Shown here: positions 23,313 to 34,862 of the stretch, in pieces | Layout of the letters: each line of letters starts with the position of its first letter | Position numbering within the stretch: position 1 is the stretch's first letter | DNA from: Siphonodentalium dalli | Lineage: Eukaryota > Mollusca > Scaphopoda > Gadilida > Siphonodentaliidae | Direction: 5' to 3' | DNA: 64,000 nt | Assembly: GCA_032622095.1 (NCBI GenBank) | Contig: CP136064.1 | Location: 216,954,205 to 217,018,204, forward strand | Translations under genes and position numbers: made by a program | The notes under the pieces: model-generated | The model's database searches: none | Seen by the model: only the letters and a program-made list of their open reading frames with translations | What the model was told of the DNA's origin: nothing

Positions 23313-24330
23313 CTGCAATAAAATTAATTATGAAATTAGCTTGATATATACATGTACTGTGGACTTTTGAAGCTCCCGAATTACAAGGAACAGGAATTAA
23401 GAAAAAAGCTCTTTAAACAAATAAAAATAAATAGATGTATAAACAAACGAAAGAAAGAATACTAAATGGAAAAAATTGTTGAAGTAAGTTGGCAATTTAA
23501 TAACCCGAACCATGACAGATAATAATAAACTAATGAATATTATAAAAGTTCAATAATTACCGTACCTTCAATTTTCACAAATGACCTTTTGTGTGTGTTA
23601 TATCTACCGAAGTGACCAAAGAGACTTTCTATCTTATTGTCAAAGTAGTGTTAATTAGTTATCACACATTACTATACTGTTCACCCATATTTATTCATGA
23701 CGACCCATTTGTTGAATAAATTTGGCAAATTATCATTGTCCTATTGTGTGCTATAAGTAGGTTATATCATGGTGATAATTATTTACTCAAAATAATCACT
23801 CGTCAAAGACTTGTAGACATTTCTTGTATATGATTACCACCATGATATAACCTAAACATATTGTAGTAAATTTTTATTCAACCTGAGTTCATGAAATCCA
23901 TCAATAACCAGGATACACACTGCCATAGTGAGGGAGAATTTCTGAGAACAGTTCCACCAATCCCTTATGTTCAATATATTCAACACACAGTTATTTGAAT
24001 TATAATAATATTTAAAGCCTCTTATGTTCAATTTACTAATATTTTAAATAAAACTATTTTAACCCTTTCTTTACTAAATGTAAATATAGCGGAACATCAC
24101 TTTTAATAGTATACATTGGAATGGTCTATTCTTTATCTGGAGGGATGTTCAGGATATATAAGCAGACAACAGACATACAAAAAGATAATAGAAGTGCTGA
24201 AGCATTCCTGTTCATTGATGGTAAATGTTCAGATAATAAATTCAACAAATGACCATAGTTTATTGAACTTAATTATTATCTGAAAATTTCCTAAGGGAAC
24301 TACTCGTCAATGATTTCACAAGAAACTTAC
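23313..24330. other. Gene A intron 2
   Basis: AT-rich. It contains two copies of a GTTATATCATGGTG / CACCATGATATAACC inverted motif (about 23761 and 23838) and the truncated TTAA MITE at 24059-24312. No gene seen. Confidence 0.5.
24059..24312. mobile_element. TTAA MITE family 1, truncated at its right end
   Basis: Starts TTAACCCTTTCTTTACTAAA and runs to ACTACTCGTCAATGA, where the expected end (GTATTTAGTAAAGAAAGGG) is missing. It stops about 14-18 bp from the donor of the gene A transmembrane exon (24326-24330). Confidence 0.65.
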
Positions 24331-24601
24331 TGCGTCTGTCAGATAGCACGAATGCAAGGGTCAAGGTTATTGCTAGCACTGTTAGAACCCCAGCGAACCA
24401 AGCTATCATGCACAGGAAGCACTTGCTGCGACCACATCGCTCCTTCTCTGCTGTGACCGTGGATGGTGTGTCAGCGTCTTTTGAATTTGGATAATCGGTA
24501 AAACTGTCATTATTGTCATCATAGTAAGAAGGAAATAGTCGTGGTGAATGAAATCCTGTCTCGTATATACTTGATCGCCCTTCATGAAATCGGGGCCTGT
24601 C
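24331..24601 (-). CDS. Gene A exon 2: cytoplasmic tail and transmembrane helix
   Basis: 271 nt, phase 0 to 1. Acceptor TTAATTGCAG, donor GTAAGT. Ninety residues: a hydrophilic tail with Y-E-T-G-F, then R-L-F-P-S-Y-Y-D-D and D-S-F-T-D-Y-P; a CGRSKCFLC juxtamembrane Cys cluster; then about 24 hydrophobic residues (M-I-A-W-F-A-G-V-L-T-V-L...) ending at D-R-R. Gene B exon 59010-59403 shares CGRxxCxLCxIAWxAG and RLxPSYY. There is no signal peptide, and the SEA domain lies C-terminal, so the tail should be cytoplasmic (type II). The Cys residues are candidates for palmitoylation and the tyrosines for phosphorylation; both are inference. Confidence 0.85.
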
Positions 24602-24629
24602 CTGCAATTAATTAAGAATTTGAGATTGT

Positions 24630-26575
24630 ACTGTAGGCTATGGGAGGCAGTTTTCACATTTATTAATAATTGGGACTTAAGCATAATACAATTTCACTTA
24701 AGCATAATTCAATAGCGCTTAAGCAAAATTCAATTATTATTAAGTGCAATTCAAATACACTTAAGCACAATTACTTACATCTAACTAGTGATGCGGACCG
24801 GACCGCTTTGGACCGGTCTGGTCCGCGGTCCAGGGGTGGATCGCAGTCTGGTCCAGACCGGGTGTCACTGGACCAGACCGGACCGCTTTTTGCCGCCGGT
24901 CTGGTACTCTCCGGTCTGGTCAACTATTTTACTTCAGTTATAATAAACTATCGCGAATATTATTGCGTATTTGCCGTCATATCAATTAGCAACGATGTAT
25001 TGATGCATTCAAGTGGTTAATATCTATTAAATGTTTGATGCCACGAAAACAATGTATAGAATAACCCTATCAATGTGACAAACATGCAACTGAATGAGTA
25101 TGGAACTATTTGTCATAAACTGTGTAACATGGCATCAACTAATCAATTTGGATGGATATCGAATCGAGTATTCTATTGTTTTTCACAGTTATAATTATCG
25201 AAGAAACATGCAAACCACATTACATAGTACATACACAAGACAGTCACATTAATCCAATAGTAGTTGTACTTAGGTATATAACAGTAATTGTCAGGACTAT
25301 ACAATCAGCCATCACAATATCCAAGACTCCAATATTAATGTAGTAGTCATATTAGTACACATTTGTATAATTGTCATCAGTATAGTTATTTTGTTTAAAT
25401 TTCAATTTAATGAAAATAAGTATGATACGAATCATGCATACGATCAGTTGAGTGCCATGTTAGATTGGTTATAACACATTCTGGCCCTAGATATATATAT
25501 GTCCAATACATTTAATTAGTGCATGTTCGCATTACTAGAAATAATATTATCGTGCATCGTTCCCAGTATATCCAACCAGAGACAGACAATGATGCATACA
25601 ATCGGCAAACAATGTAAGTTTTAACATATATGGACTCATTGCAATTCACTGAACTCAGTAACCTTATAGGTTGTACTATACAGAGTAAAAACTTTGAGAA
25701 AACAGAGAATTCATTAACATATAGCCTATTATAGGTGGACCGGACCGTTTTGGACCGGTCCAGGCATGTGTACCGGACCAGAATGGCCTGGACCGGACCG
25801 GACTGGACCGCCTTGGCAGTGGACCGAACCACCCAAGGTGGTCCGGTCCAGTCCGCATCACTACATCTAACCCAATTGCGCTTAAGTGCAATTGAATTAT
25901 GCTTAAATGCAACAGCCATAACAAGTTTCAACAAGATCAAATGAGGTTCATAACCAGGTTAATTGGGCTGGTTTTTTTATGTTTTCTAAAAGAATCGCAC
26001 AGGATAGTCATTCTGCAGACTATTCTATAAGAATTAATGGAGTTTTGTTATGGTGATCCAGTCCTTCCCATGAGGAAAACACACCGAGAGCATTTATTTG
26101 CTCCCGTAATGCAGAAGACGGGTGTAATATGGCACCCATACGATACCATAATTGTACATGTAAGTTGGGTTTTTGCTCAAACAAAAAGTCATTGTGGAAT
26201 AGACCTATGTCTAGTTACACTTTAATATGCCGTAGTTGCACTGAGATGGTAAAGCATCTAAATAAACCTTAAAATAGTTTAATATTGAACCAACAATTAC
26301 AGTCTCCATTAGTATTTTGTGAAGAAGAACGGGTGCGAATTTTAGCACCCGTGAATTGAAAATTACGAGTGCATACGGGTGCGAGAGCAATCACTCCCGT
26401 CTCCTGGGAAGGACTGGTGATCAATAATTGCGCTTAAGCTTAACATAATGTTAATGAATTGCTCTTAAGTGAAAATGGATTACATTTGTGTACAACTTAA
26501 GCATTCAATTGTGCTTAAGTCCAATTATTTAATAAATTTGCAAATGGACTTCCATTGTAGGCTACAGTAATGCCT
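24630..26575. mobile_element. Foldback element with CTTAAGCACAATT repeats, interrupted by a hAT-like insertion
   Basis: The left end (TACTGTAGGCTATGGGAGGC, then AATAATTGGGACTTAAGC) is mirrored at the right end (CTTAAGTCCAATTATTTAAT, then CATTGTAGGCTACAGTA). Both sides carry tandem CTTAAGCACAATTCAATT-like units. The hAT-like element at 24786-25863 sits inside. The right end abuts foldback copy 26564-26743. Confidence 0.6.
24786..25863. mobile_element. hAT-like non-autonomous element with 8-bp target duplication
   Basis: 1078 bp. Terminal inverted repeats are TAGTGATGCGGACCGGACC on the left and, on the complementary strand at the right, TAGTGATGCGGACTGGACC. The flanks are the perfect 8-bp duplication CATCTAAC (24778-24785 and 25864-25871). 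Subterminal clusters of GGACCGGACC and GGTCCGGTCC occur at both ends, as in hAT elements that bind transposase through short subterminal repeats. The interior shows no transposase. Confidence 0.88.
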
Positions 26576-26743
26576 TAAATAATCGACTCCTCAACCACAG
26601 CAAAATTATGGGTAATTTTTCAGGATTTACTCTCATTGAGAGCTTTCCGATGAATGGCAACAAGCCATATTTCAGACTAAATCCTGAAAAATTACCCATA
26701 ATTCTGCTGTGGTTAAGGAGTCTATTATTTATGGCATTACTGT
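26564..26743. mobile_element. Foldback element, family 6, copy with shortened arm
   Basis: ACAGTAATGCCTTAAATAAT on the left is mirrored by ATTATTTATGGCATTACTGT on the right. The left inner arm has lost the segment from TTAGTCGG to the loop, so the hairpin is asymmetric. Confidence 0.75.
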
Positions 26744-26759
26744 ACATTCAAAAGCGATG

Positions 26760-28130
26760 CGATGGCAATTAACTGATATTCAAATGAATACGAAAAATTC
26801 AAGTCAAATCAGCTGCAGCTCGAGTTCTTGCCTCATACCTCTTGGTATATTGACTTGTGATGTTAGGCCAAAGAAAAATTAGTTCTGTTTCGGGTTTGCC
26901 TACCTACCCTATTTAAACCCCCTACCCTAAAGTATTTTCCCTGATTTTTAAGAATTATTTTTTAATTCTTTTATTAAAACAAAACAATTTCATTGTGTGC
27001 TGTCAAAGTGTTGTGTTTATTAAGAAAATCAAAATTAATATTATTAAAATCTTGCAGAAGACAGGAAAAGCCATAAGAATGTTAAAAAAAGAGAAATTTT
27101 AAGCTTACCTACCTATCCAATATTTTCTGACATATACAATGTAATCTGACCAGACGTTTATTTTTATTTGAGCTTGTGAAAATCACCCTATTAGTGTGCC
27201 ATCCATTTTTTGCAGAAATGTGGAGACAGGAAGGGTTGGGGGGGGGGGGGGGGGGTCTCACCTCCATCACCAAACGTTTAATAGTAAAAAAAAAATCAAG
27301 CTGGAAATGTCATCAGTTTAGTTTGGAAACAGATTATTCCACCCAATAACAGTTACTGGTCTGGACATAAAGTCCCAAAAAAAACATGTTTCAATCGAAT
27401 TTCTAAATGATATCACTAACTTTCTTACATATTCGATTAAAACCTGTTTGGTGTGGTCTTTATGTCCAGTAACTGTGCTGAGAGCTGCCATTTAAAAATT
27501 GGATTGAAACCTGATTTTGGGACTTTATGATCCTTTATGTCCAGTAACTTTGCCAGAATCAATTGTTGCCAAAAGATTGAGATATAACTAATTGGAATTC
27601 AAATGAAATAGTATTTGGTAGAAGTAGAAAATTTAATAAAAACAAACTGTATAGTTCGATTTGCACAGTATGCGAAAATCGGATTAAATAAGTCAGAATT
27701 ATTTGCACATGAGCCAGACCTGACAAATCTTAAACAAAATTATAGCAACTCAGCAACCGGTATAAACGGCATTATTTGTCCTAAACCTTGATTCAGACCC
27801 CATGTCATATACTAATTTATGTGGTATTAAATTAGAGTTATAACTCAGAAGTTATAACCAAAGAAACAAAGATTTACTTTACTGTTCAGTAACCGCGAGT
27901 GGTACAGACACGCGCGTAGTGATTTTCCCGCGCTTTTGTTCTGGCGGGAAATATTGTTTGAACAATTTAGCGTACGGTCGATATTCCGTGCAGTTGTATA
28001 TGGTGAAGTAAAAGGCATTTTCTGAAAAATGGCGAATATTAAACCGACAGTGACCAAAAACGGTATAAAATGAGAGGATAAAATGAACGTTATATCCCAG
28101 TTCTTAAAATAGAAGAAAAACTTACAAAAA
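26760..28130. other. Intronic stretch with poly-G tract and a small inverted repeat
   Basis: Unique sequence apart from a poly-G run of about 17 at 27239-27255 and an imperfect inverted repeat at 27351-27549 (AGTTACTGGTCTGGACATAA with a mirrored TTTATGTCCAGTAACT). No gene seen. Confidence 0.5.
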
Positions 28131-28135
28131 GGGAA

Positions 28136-28250
28136 GAATCGCGTCATTGGTTATATGGGGTTCGAACCCACTGCTCAGAGGATAAACGGATCACAGAATT
28201 CCGCAATGTCGATTGTTGAACTAACCACTAGATTATACGTCTATCCGGGT
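28136..28250 (-). mobile_element. tRNA-like SINE fragment
   Basis: On the minus strand an A-box-like TAATCTAGTGGTTAG is followed about 55 bp later by a perfect B box GGTTCGAACCC. The spacing and lack of a clean cloverleaf favour a tRNA-derived SINE over a functional tRNA. Confidence 0.5.
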
Positions 28251-28701
28251 TTTGGACCCAATCCCCAACCTTCCCAATGACCATGTAACGGACACAAACA
28301 AATCACGAGCGGAAAGAGGGGGGGATATGGAGACTGATATACTTGGTATATATTTTTGTGTTACTTACGAGATGTTGGCGATTCCAAAAGAGTTATATTA
28401 AAATTTGTAAACAGATATTAAAATCTGTAATCATGAATCGGCCGGGGCATAATCACAGAATTGAGGCGATATCAAAATATATCAGCTGCCTATATTTATT
28501 AGAAATATTGCTTTAAATTTCAATTGAAATTAAGAATCATAAGAGGGTCCCATTAATTGTCTCGATAGCATGGAGTTGAACTTTCTAACATATAGTAATA
28601 TTGAGGTACAAGTTAAACAAAATAAACAAAGGGGATTTTTTTTTAAGGAGGGGTACACAGCATGCAAATGGAATTTGGTTCAGTGGTGTTGTTATCACCC
28701 A

Positions 28702-28825
28702 AAAGACAAGTTAGCGTCCGTGGGTCTGTGGGGTTTTGACGACCCCACGGGTAAATTTACCATTTCAAGCGGAAGAAATTGTTAATAATAACGAAGGAAC
28801 CACTGGACTACGCTTGTCTCACGTG
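28702..28825 (-). mobile_element. tRNA-derived SINE, copy 1
   Basis: Minus-strand head GCGTAGTCCAGTGGTTCCTT (A box) and tail GGACGCTAACTTGTCTTTT. The middle carries a GGGGTCGTCAAAACCCC stem. Same family at 29560-29680, 30366-30433, 30806-30926, 33973-34094, 32030-32207 and 63368-63482. Confidence 0.65.
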
Positions 28826-29559
28826 AATCTACAGAAAATAACGTTGTTATAGTGATGGATGGAGTTGTGCAATACTCGCGCATAACTCATTTCGAACATT
28901 TAAAAAAAAAACACAATTCGATTCACAACGATATTCCGTGACCATGCACTAGCGTATTATATATATATAACTCAGATTCTCTGTGATATCACCCCTGTAT
29001 GGTTAAGTGGTCCTGTAAATTTGCTATGATGCTGTGTGTCCTGCTGAATTATGTGATGCTGGTGGAGAAAAATGATGCTGTTATGAAAAAGTATCGTTAT
29101 TGTTTTTTCTAAATTGTCATTTTCGCGATGTTTGGCTACTCGACCAATTATGTCTGTATGAAACATCCAAGAACAAATATATTGAATAGCCATCTGAATA
29201 TAAATTATTATTTTACAGTATTTGGGGTGACACTAGATGAGAGTCAGGGGACTGTCGTTGAGGGTTACCCCCCCCCCCCCGGACCCATCGGGGAAAGCTG
29301 CTATATGGTCAGCCCAGTATATCTTCTGTGATCATATACCCCCTGTCGGGAATCACATTCCTGCGTCGGGGAAATAATGCATGGCACCACCACTGTTACA
29401 ATATATAAATGCGTGTTTAAAAAAAAAAATATTTGATACTTCAGATAATGGCTCTCCCCAGATTCGTTCAGATTAGCCAAATACCACTAAAATGATAACT
29501 TTTCGGTACTTTTTCTTAACAGCATCAGTTTGTCCCACTGGCATCATATATATATGGAA

Positions 29560-29680
29560 AAGACAAGTCAGCGTCTGTGGGTTATGGGATCTTTGACGAC
29601 CCCACGTGGTAAACCAGTTTTCTGCTTAGAAATTGAGTAATCAACGAAGAAACCACTGGACTAAGCTCGTCTCAAGTGAA
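29560..29680 (-). mobile_element. tRNA-derived SINE, copy 2
   Basis: Minus-strand head GCTTAGTCCAGTGGTTTCTT and tail CACAGACGCTGACTTGTCTT. About 120 bp, similar to copy 1. Confidence 0.65.
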
Positions 29681-30365
29681 TCGACCAATAACTAACGTAT
29701 TTATACTAACCGCCTGGTGTTGTGCAATATTCTGATCTAATAATAGCTTTGAATATTCGTAGGCTTCTCTTTTCATATATTTTCATGCATATACATACTG
29801 GCTTGGAGACTTTATATTGAATTAATTTTGTGATATATATGTTCTTCCGCGCTATCTATAGATCTATTTGATATCAGAACATGGTCAAGTTGTCGTAAGT
29901 TTAGAAAAGAAACTATCGAAGTGGCCACTGAACTATACGCCATTTTTATTTCGTTTCACCTGACAAACATTACATGGCTATATATAGCTATGACACTTTC
30001 GTATATTTATTGATTTTTATTCCAAAGTTTCATTCATACACTGGCAAATTATCCAGGCATAATTTCAGGAGAATCGTGGTTGATGTCTTTCTGTTACACA
30101 CGTTTGAGTAATTAACTTCGGAATAGAACATTAATTTTTGTTAAAGGATTATAACTATAAGCTGCTTTTAAACTGTGTTTTAAACTTCAATTGAAATTAA
30201 GAATCATAAGAGGGTCCCATTGTCCCGATAGCATGCAGAAAGTTGAACTTTCTAACAGATAGCTATATTGAGGTATACAAGTTGAAAAAATACACAAAAG
30301 GGAATTTTTAAAGACGGGTGCACTGCAAATGGTTCGGCGGTGCTGTTAACACATTCACGGGCAGC

Positions 30366-30433
30366 AAAGACAAGTCAGCGTCAGTGGGTCTATGTGGTCT
30401 TTTGACGACCTACGGGTAAATTTACTATTTCAC
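30366..30433 (-). mobile_element. tRNA-derived SINE, 3' fragment
   Basis: Retains only the tail half (CACTGACGCTGACTTGTCTT on the minus strand) with the GGTCGTCAAAAGACC stem; the A-box head is missing. The surrounding 30180-30440 also resembles 28500-28790, so the flank was duplicated with it. Confidence 0.55.
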
Positions 30434-30805
30434 TTTCACAATTTGCAAATCGACAGGAATAGCCGTCTGAACACAACTTATTTTATTGGGGTGGCACCAG
30501 GTGAGAGTCGGGGAGGGGGCTTTCGAGGAGGGTCCACCCCATCGGGGAAAGCTGCGATGGTCAGACCTATATAGCTTCTGTGATCCTATCCCCCCCCCCC
30601 CATGTCGGGGATCGTAGCCCCTGCGTCAGGAAAATCATGCATGGCGCCACCACTTTACAGTATAATTTATACATGTGTTTTAAAAAAAATATTTTCAGTG
30701 ACCATGTAAAATACATGGATTTTACATACAAAAATTACATACAGGTGTGTATCGATCCACCCTTAGCCAGGGGTGGATATATGCATAGATTGTATTAATA
30801 CATGA

Positions 30806-30926
30806 AAAAGACAAGTTAGCGTCTGTGGGTTATGGGATCTTTGACCCCACTGGGTAATTCAGAATCCTGCTTAGAAATCTAGTAAATCAACGAAGAAACC
30901 ACTGGACTACGCTCGTCTCAAACGAA
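30806..30926 (-). mobile_element. tRNA-derived SINE, copy 4
   Basis: Minus-strand head GCGTAGTCCAGTGGTTTCTT, tail CAGACGCTAACTTGTCTTTT. Flanking sequence on both sides is shared with the 29560-30050 block, so copies 2 and 4 probably arose by segmental duplication. Confidence 0.65.
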
Positions 30927-32029
30927 CCAACCAAAAACTAACTTATTTATACTAACCGCCTCGTGTTGTGCAATATTCTGAGATAATTATAGTTTGAATA
31001 TTTGTACACTTCTCGGTTCATATTATTCATGCATATATACTAGCTTAGAGACTTTTGTGATAAGATCTCCCGTGATATACATGTATATAGAAATATATAA
31101 ATGATAAAAGAAATAGTCAAGTTATCGTAATTTTAGCAAGAAACTAACGAAGTGGCCACTGAACTGTACGCCATTCTTATTTCGTTTCACCTGATAAACA
31201 TATTACATGGCTATATATAGCTATGACATTTTCGTATATTTATTGATTTTAATTCCACAATAAGGTTTCATTCATACACTGGCAAATTATCCAAGCATAT
31301 TTTCAAGAGAATTGTGGGTGATATGTCTGTCGCACATGCTTGAGTCGTGCACCTTTCCACATCTGTCAATCAAATATTTATTAGCAGATATTTTCTAACA
31401 ATCAGCGCTTGAGTCGGTCCCTTGATGCAATGAAAATTCTTTGTTCACCATGCATGGGACTAATATATTAGTCCCAGGTTCACCCTAATTTTGATGCATG
31501 CGCATACTTTCAGTGATAAATTTCCTATATACAAACAACTTCTGTGATACTTGTCATAATTTTCAGGCGAACAGAATGTATGTTCTCCAGTGTATTACAT
31601 AGCATATATAAGGACAATCTCTGTTAAACTAATTAAACTATTTCCGCAGACGCCATGTCTCATAGAAACCGTATATAAGCTCCTCTCACTAGTGAATAAG
31701 TGTGGAAGTTCCATTAACTTCGGAATAGAAAATTTGTCAAAACTTTTTTCATGCATGTTTTGAAAAATATATTCATGTTTGCACCACCTTAATCGAGCGA
31801 AATCAATGCGATATATTCGCCTTAAATGCTGACAAACGAACCTTTACACGACTGCATCTGCGTCGGTACTGTATATATAGTCGACACCGGCATTGGTATA
31901 AATATTCAAATCAATTAAGTTTAGACTGGTTCTTAGCTTTACAAATTACACACCTATAGGTTGCTAGTCTATAGCGCATTGCACAATCAGGTAAACCAAA
32001 CCTTTATACACACATTGAAAGGATGTTGT

Positions 32030-32207
32030 CTGGAGTTGGCGTGGTCCAATGGTTACTTCGATATCAATCTATGAGTCTCTTCAAATAAAAAAAATAAAAT
32101 CGAAAAAAATTGTTAAAAAAAATCACAAAACTGGGCGGGTGGGCCCCGGGTGGGGAGGGGAAATGCCCCAATCTGACCATGGACGCTATCCAACTCTTTG
32201 CCTCTTT
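32030..32207 (+). mobile_element. tRNA-derived SINE with A-rich and G-rich insert
   Basis: Head GTGGTCCAATGGTTACTTCG; tail GGACGCTATCCAACTCTTTG followed by CCTCTTT. The middle is expanded by A-rich and GGGTGGGG sequence. Confidence 0.5.
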
Positions 32208-33972
32208 ATAATAATAAAACATGCAGCCGGTGCATGTACCATGCAATATATAATTTGAGTGTATACATGTACATAATTTGTATATAGTATACACCGAACT
32301 GTCCAGGAAAAATGATTATAGTTTCCTGGAAACATATCGGTCGGTGGGCTTCTGAAGGTCGTACCGCAGGAAAATAAAATTGTTCGGGGACACCAAAAAC
32401 TATATATCTCTGGAACTATAATTGTGATATTTTAGGATATACTGACGTACACAAACAATATCAAGATAAAAAGTAAAGCAAAGGCATTATAAATATACAC
32501 ATGCAGTTGGTGTGTTGTGAGTGGACCAGGAGTGGACAGGAGAAACATGGATATGCCAGCCTGAATATGCAATACATCGGTGCTGGCAGTTTTATTGATG
32601 GAGGAAAGGCTGCACACTCTAAAAAGTCGAGGTGCAATATTGTGCCCCCCCCCCAATATCTGCATTTCTTGATAACACTATTTCACGACCACTCCAAAGT
32701 ACTAACTTTCCTCTCCATTGGAGGGTTAGCGACAGAAGAACAATCTGCCACTCAATGAGCCGGAATGGGGATAAGGTGCCTCCCGGCCAGAACTGCACCA
32801 TTACCACGCCTGCGTGCACAGAGAGTTAATTTCTCTGGGAAATCGCTTTCTGCACGAAGAAGCCAGCTACACCAATGCAGTAAGCAAATGGCAAATTTGT
32901 CCAGATATTCGAATAAGGTTACGCTCCCTTTGTGTGTATCACAAACCGTGTCCACCAAGAGTGTATCCAGCTTTGTCATGATGGCTATAATATGGCGACA
33001 GGGACGTGGGTAGGAGGTCTCCATCCGCTGTATACACTGGGGTATGCGCTATATCAGGGGAGCGGTGTCCACCTTGATTTTTTCCAATGCACCCCTTAAA
33101 CCAGATCAAACTCTCAGGTTCGCCAAATTCCATTTGCACCACTCCTCCTTTCAAACTGTTGGGATTTCCAACCAGAACTCCCTAACATTGGAAAATATCC
33201 AACTTTTAGCCATATCAAACAAACATTTTGATCGAATATAGAAATATATGCAACTGTTGATCTAAAACAACAAATTCCCCACTAATTCCCCAAAAATCAA
33301 ATCTTAACATATATGTTGTGTCAATTTTCCAACTAGTATTATGTGAGACATGAAATTTCCAACTATTATAAATTTTAAACAAAGCTGGGTGGTGAAGACA
33401 CCCGCTGTCGCCATGTCCCTGTTTAGCTGGTATATGACGGATACTGCGCCATACATCACATTGCGTCTGATAAATATATATATACGTTTACACCGCTGGC
33501 GAAGTTGCCTGGTAAATTGTCATGAAATTCTTCATTATGGCTATGTATTCATTCACTTTTGAATGAAAACAAAATGTAATTACAGAAAATGTGTCTTCGG
33601 TTGTTTTTCCGTTTAGTAGAGCGATAAAATGCCACTTGTTATTTCAAGTTTATTCTTGCCACATATATTTGAAGGATAATTTAGGGCAAATGTTATTTGT
33701 ATATATAACAAAATATGTAATCACATATAGAGCTCAATGCACATAATAATTATAGTAAACTGTTGGGAATGTGCATTCTTTATACGTAGTCCTTCATATC
33801 CCAGCAAACTACAAACCTCTAGCTATAACGAATTGCCTGTTAAATTGCCTGACATGCATATCGCGAGATGAGAACAGCTAGAGGAACGAAGAATCGTCAG
33901 TACGGAATATCAACGTGTTATTGCACAACACCGTTGCTCAAGTATAAATGGATTTTTGTCGGACGAATTAAC

Positions 33973-34094
33973 GGGGTCGGCATAGTCCAGTGGTTACTTC
34001 GTCAATAGACAATTTCTTCACTTGGAATCCACAAACGACTCCTCGCCGGAAGGTTCGTCCCTAGGTTGCCACGGACGCTAACTGACCTCTTTTT
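33973..34094 (+). mobile_element. tRNA-derived SINE, plus-strand copy
   Basis: Head GGCATAGTCCAGTGGTTACT (A box), B-box-like GGTTCGTCCCTAGG and tail GGACGCTAACTGACC followed by TTTTT, a pol III terminator-like run. The best-preserved member of the family here. Confidence 0.65.
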
Positions 34095-34613
34095 AAAGAT
34101 TTTCACTTGTGATGTACATCATCATCATTTAATTAGGAACGAGTCTGACTGACTCTTAGTTCCCGTATTTACATGAATATTTAACCTTTTTGTTGTCACA
34201 ATAATAAAACACAAATACTAAATTTAACATTCTACAATTTGTCCTTCTTCCAAACGGAAGGTCTTTTTTTGATAATTCTTGTTTCTGTTCTTTAGTTCAG
34301 TTCGTAGTTTGTAAAGTGTTCCCATTTTGATTCGTGTGTGGTCTTTGTTGATATATACTTTTGATGGTCCTGGTTGTGTACATTTATCTCTATTGTATCT
34401 TACCGAATCACTGATCATTTGATCTCGTATATGTACAATGGGCGGCCATTCGGTCGGAAATTACATGAAATAAAAGTTAATGGTGGTGGTGGTGAAAACA
34501 ATAGTTTCTATTTTCAAACCAATAGTCGTTCTTGGATTCAATAAGAGACAGTTCCGTTTCAATAGCCATATTTTCTTAATCAATGGCAATCTATTTCGAA
34601 CCAATAGACAAAG

Positions 34614-34862
34614 ATGGTGAAAAAGTGTAGCTATGGGCAATGTAATTATTCGTTTTTGGGAAAAGAATCGAATATCGCCTCACTGTTATGTAATATTTTA
34701 GTCAGAAGTGGCCACCAGTCAGCTGCATGGAAATGTTCAGATCTCGATCAGGGTAACTGGTTAGAAATCTCAAAACAGTTGGAAAGTTTAAGGCATGCAT
34801 CAGTTGGAAAATTCCAATTCAAATGGAGGGATGCAAATGAGTTCCCCGTGCACAGTTGGTAG
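34614..34862 (+). CDS. Possible first exon or fragment with THAP-like N-terminus, low support
   Basis: An ATG with A at -3 opens 82 codons starting M-V-K-K-C-S-Y-G-Q-C-N. A near-N-terminal C-x4-C after basic residues resembles the start of THAP zinc-finger domains. The remainder (S-L-L-C-N-I-L..., W-K-C-S-D-L-D-Q) does not show the later THAP landmarks (Pro of AVPTIF, C-x2-H), which would need a following exon. A GGTAAC lies at about 34749 as a possible donor. It lies within gene A intron 1, opposite strand. Could be a decayed transposase (THAP domains occur in P-element-like proteins) or chance. Confidence 0.22.
   Translation: MVKKCSYGQCNYSFLGKESNIASLLCNILVRSGHQSAAWKCSDLDQGNWLEISKQLESLRHASVGKFQFKWRDANEFPVHSW

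Larger units (their letters stand above)
28440..31330. repeat. Segmentally duplicated block carrying SINE copies
   Basis: 28500-28930, 30180-30800 and 29400-30060 / 30790-31290 share long stretches, for example AATTAAGAATCATAAGAGGG at 28529 and 30195, and GAAGTGGCCACTGAACT at 29929 and 31151. Tandem duplication of about 1.2-1.7 kb is likely. Confidence 0.55.
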
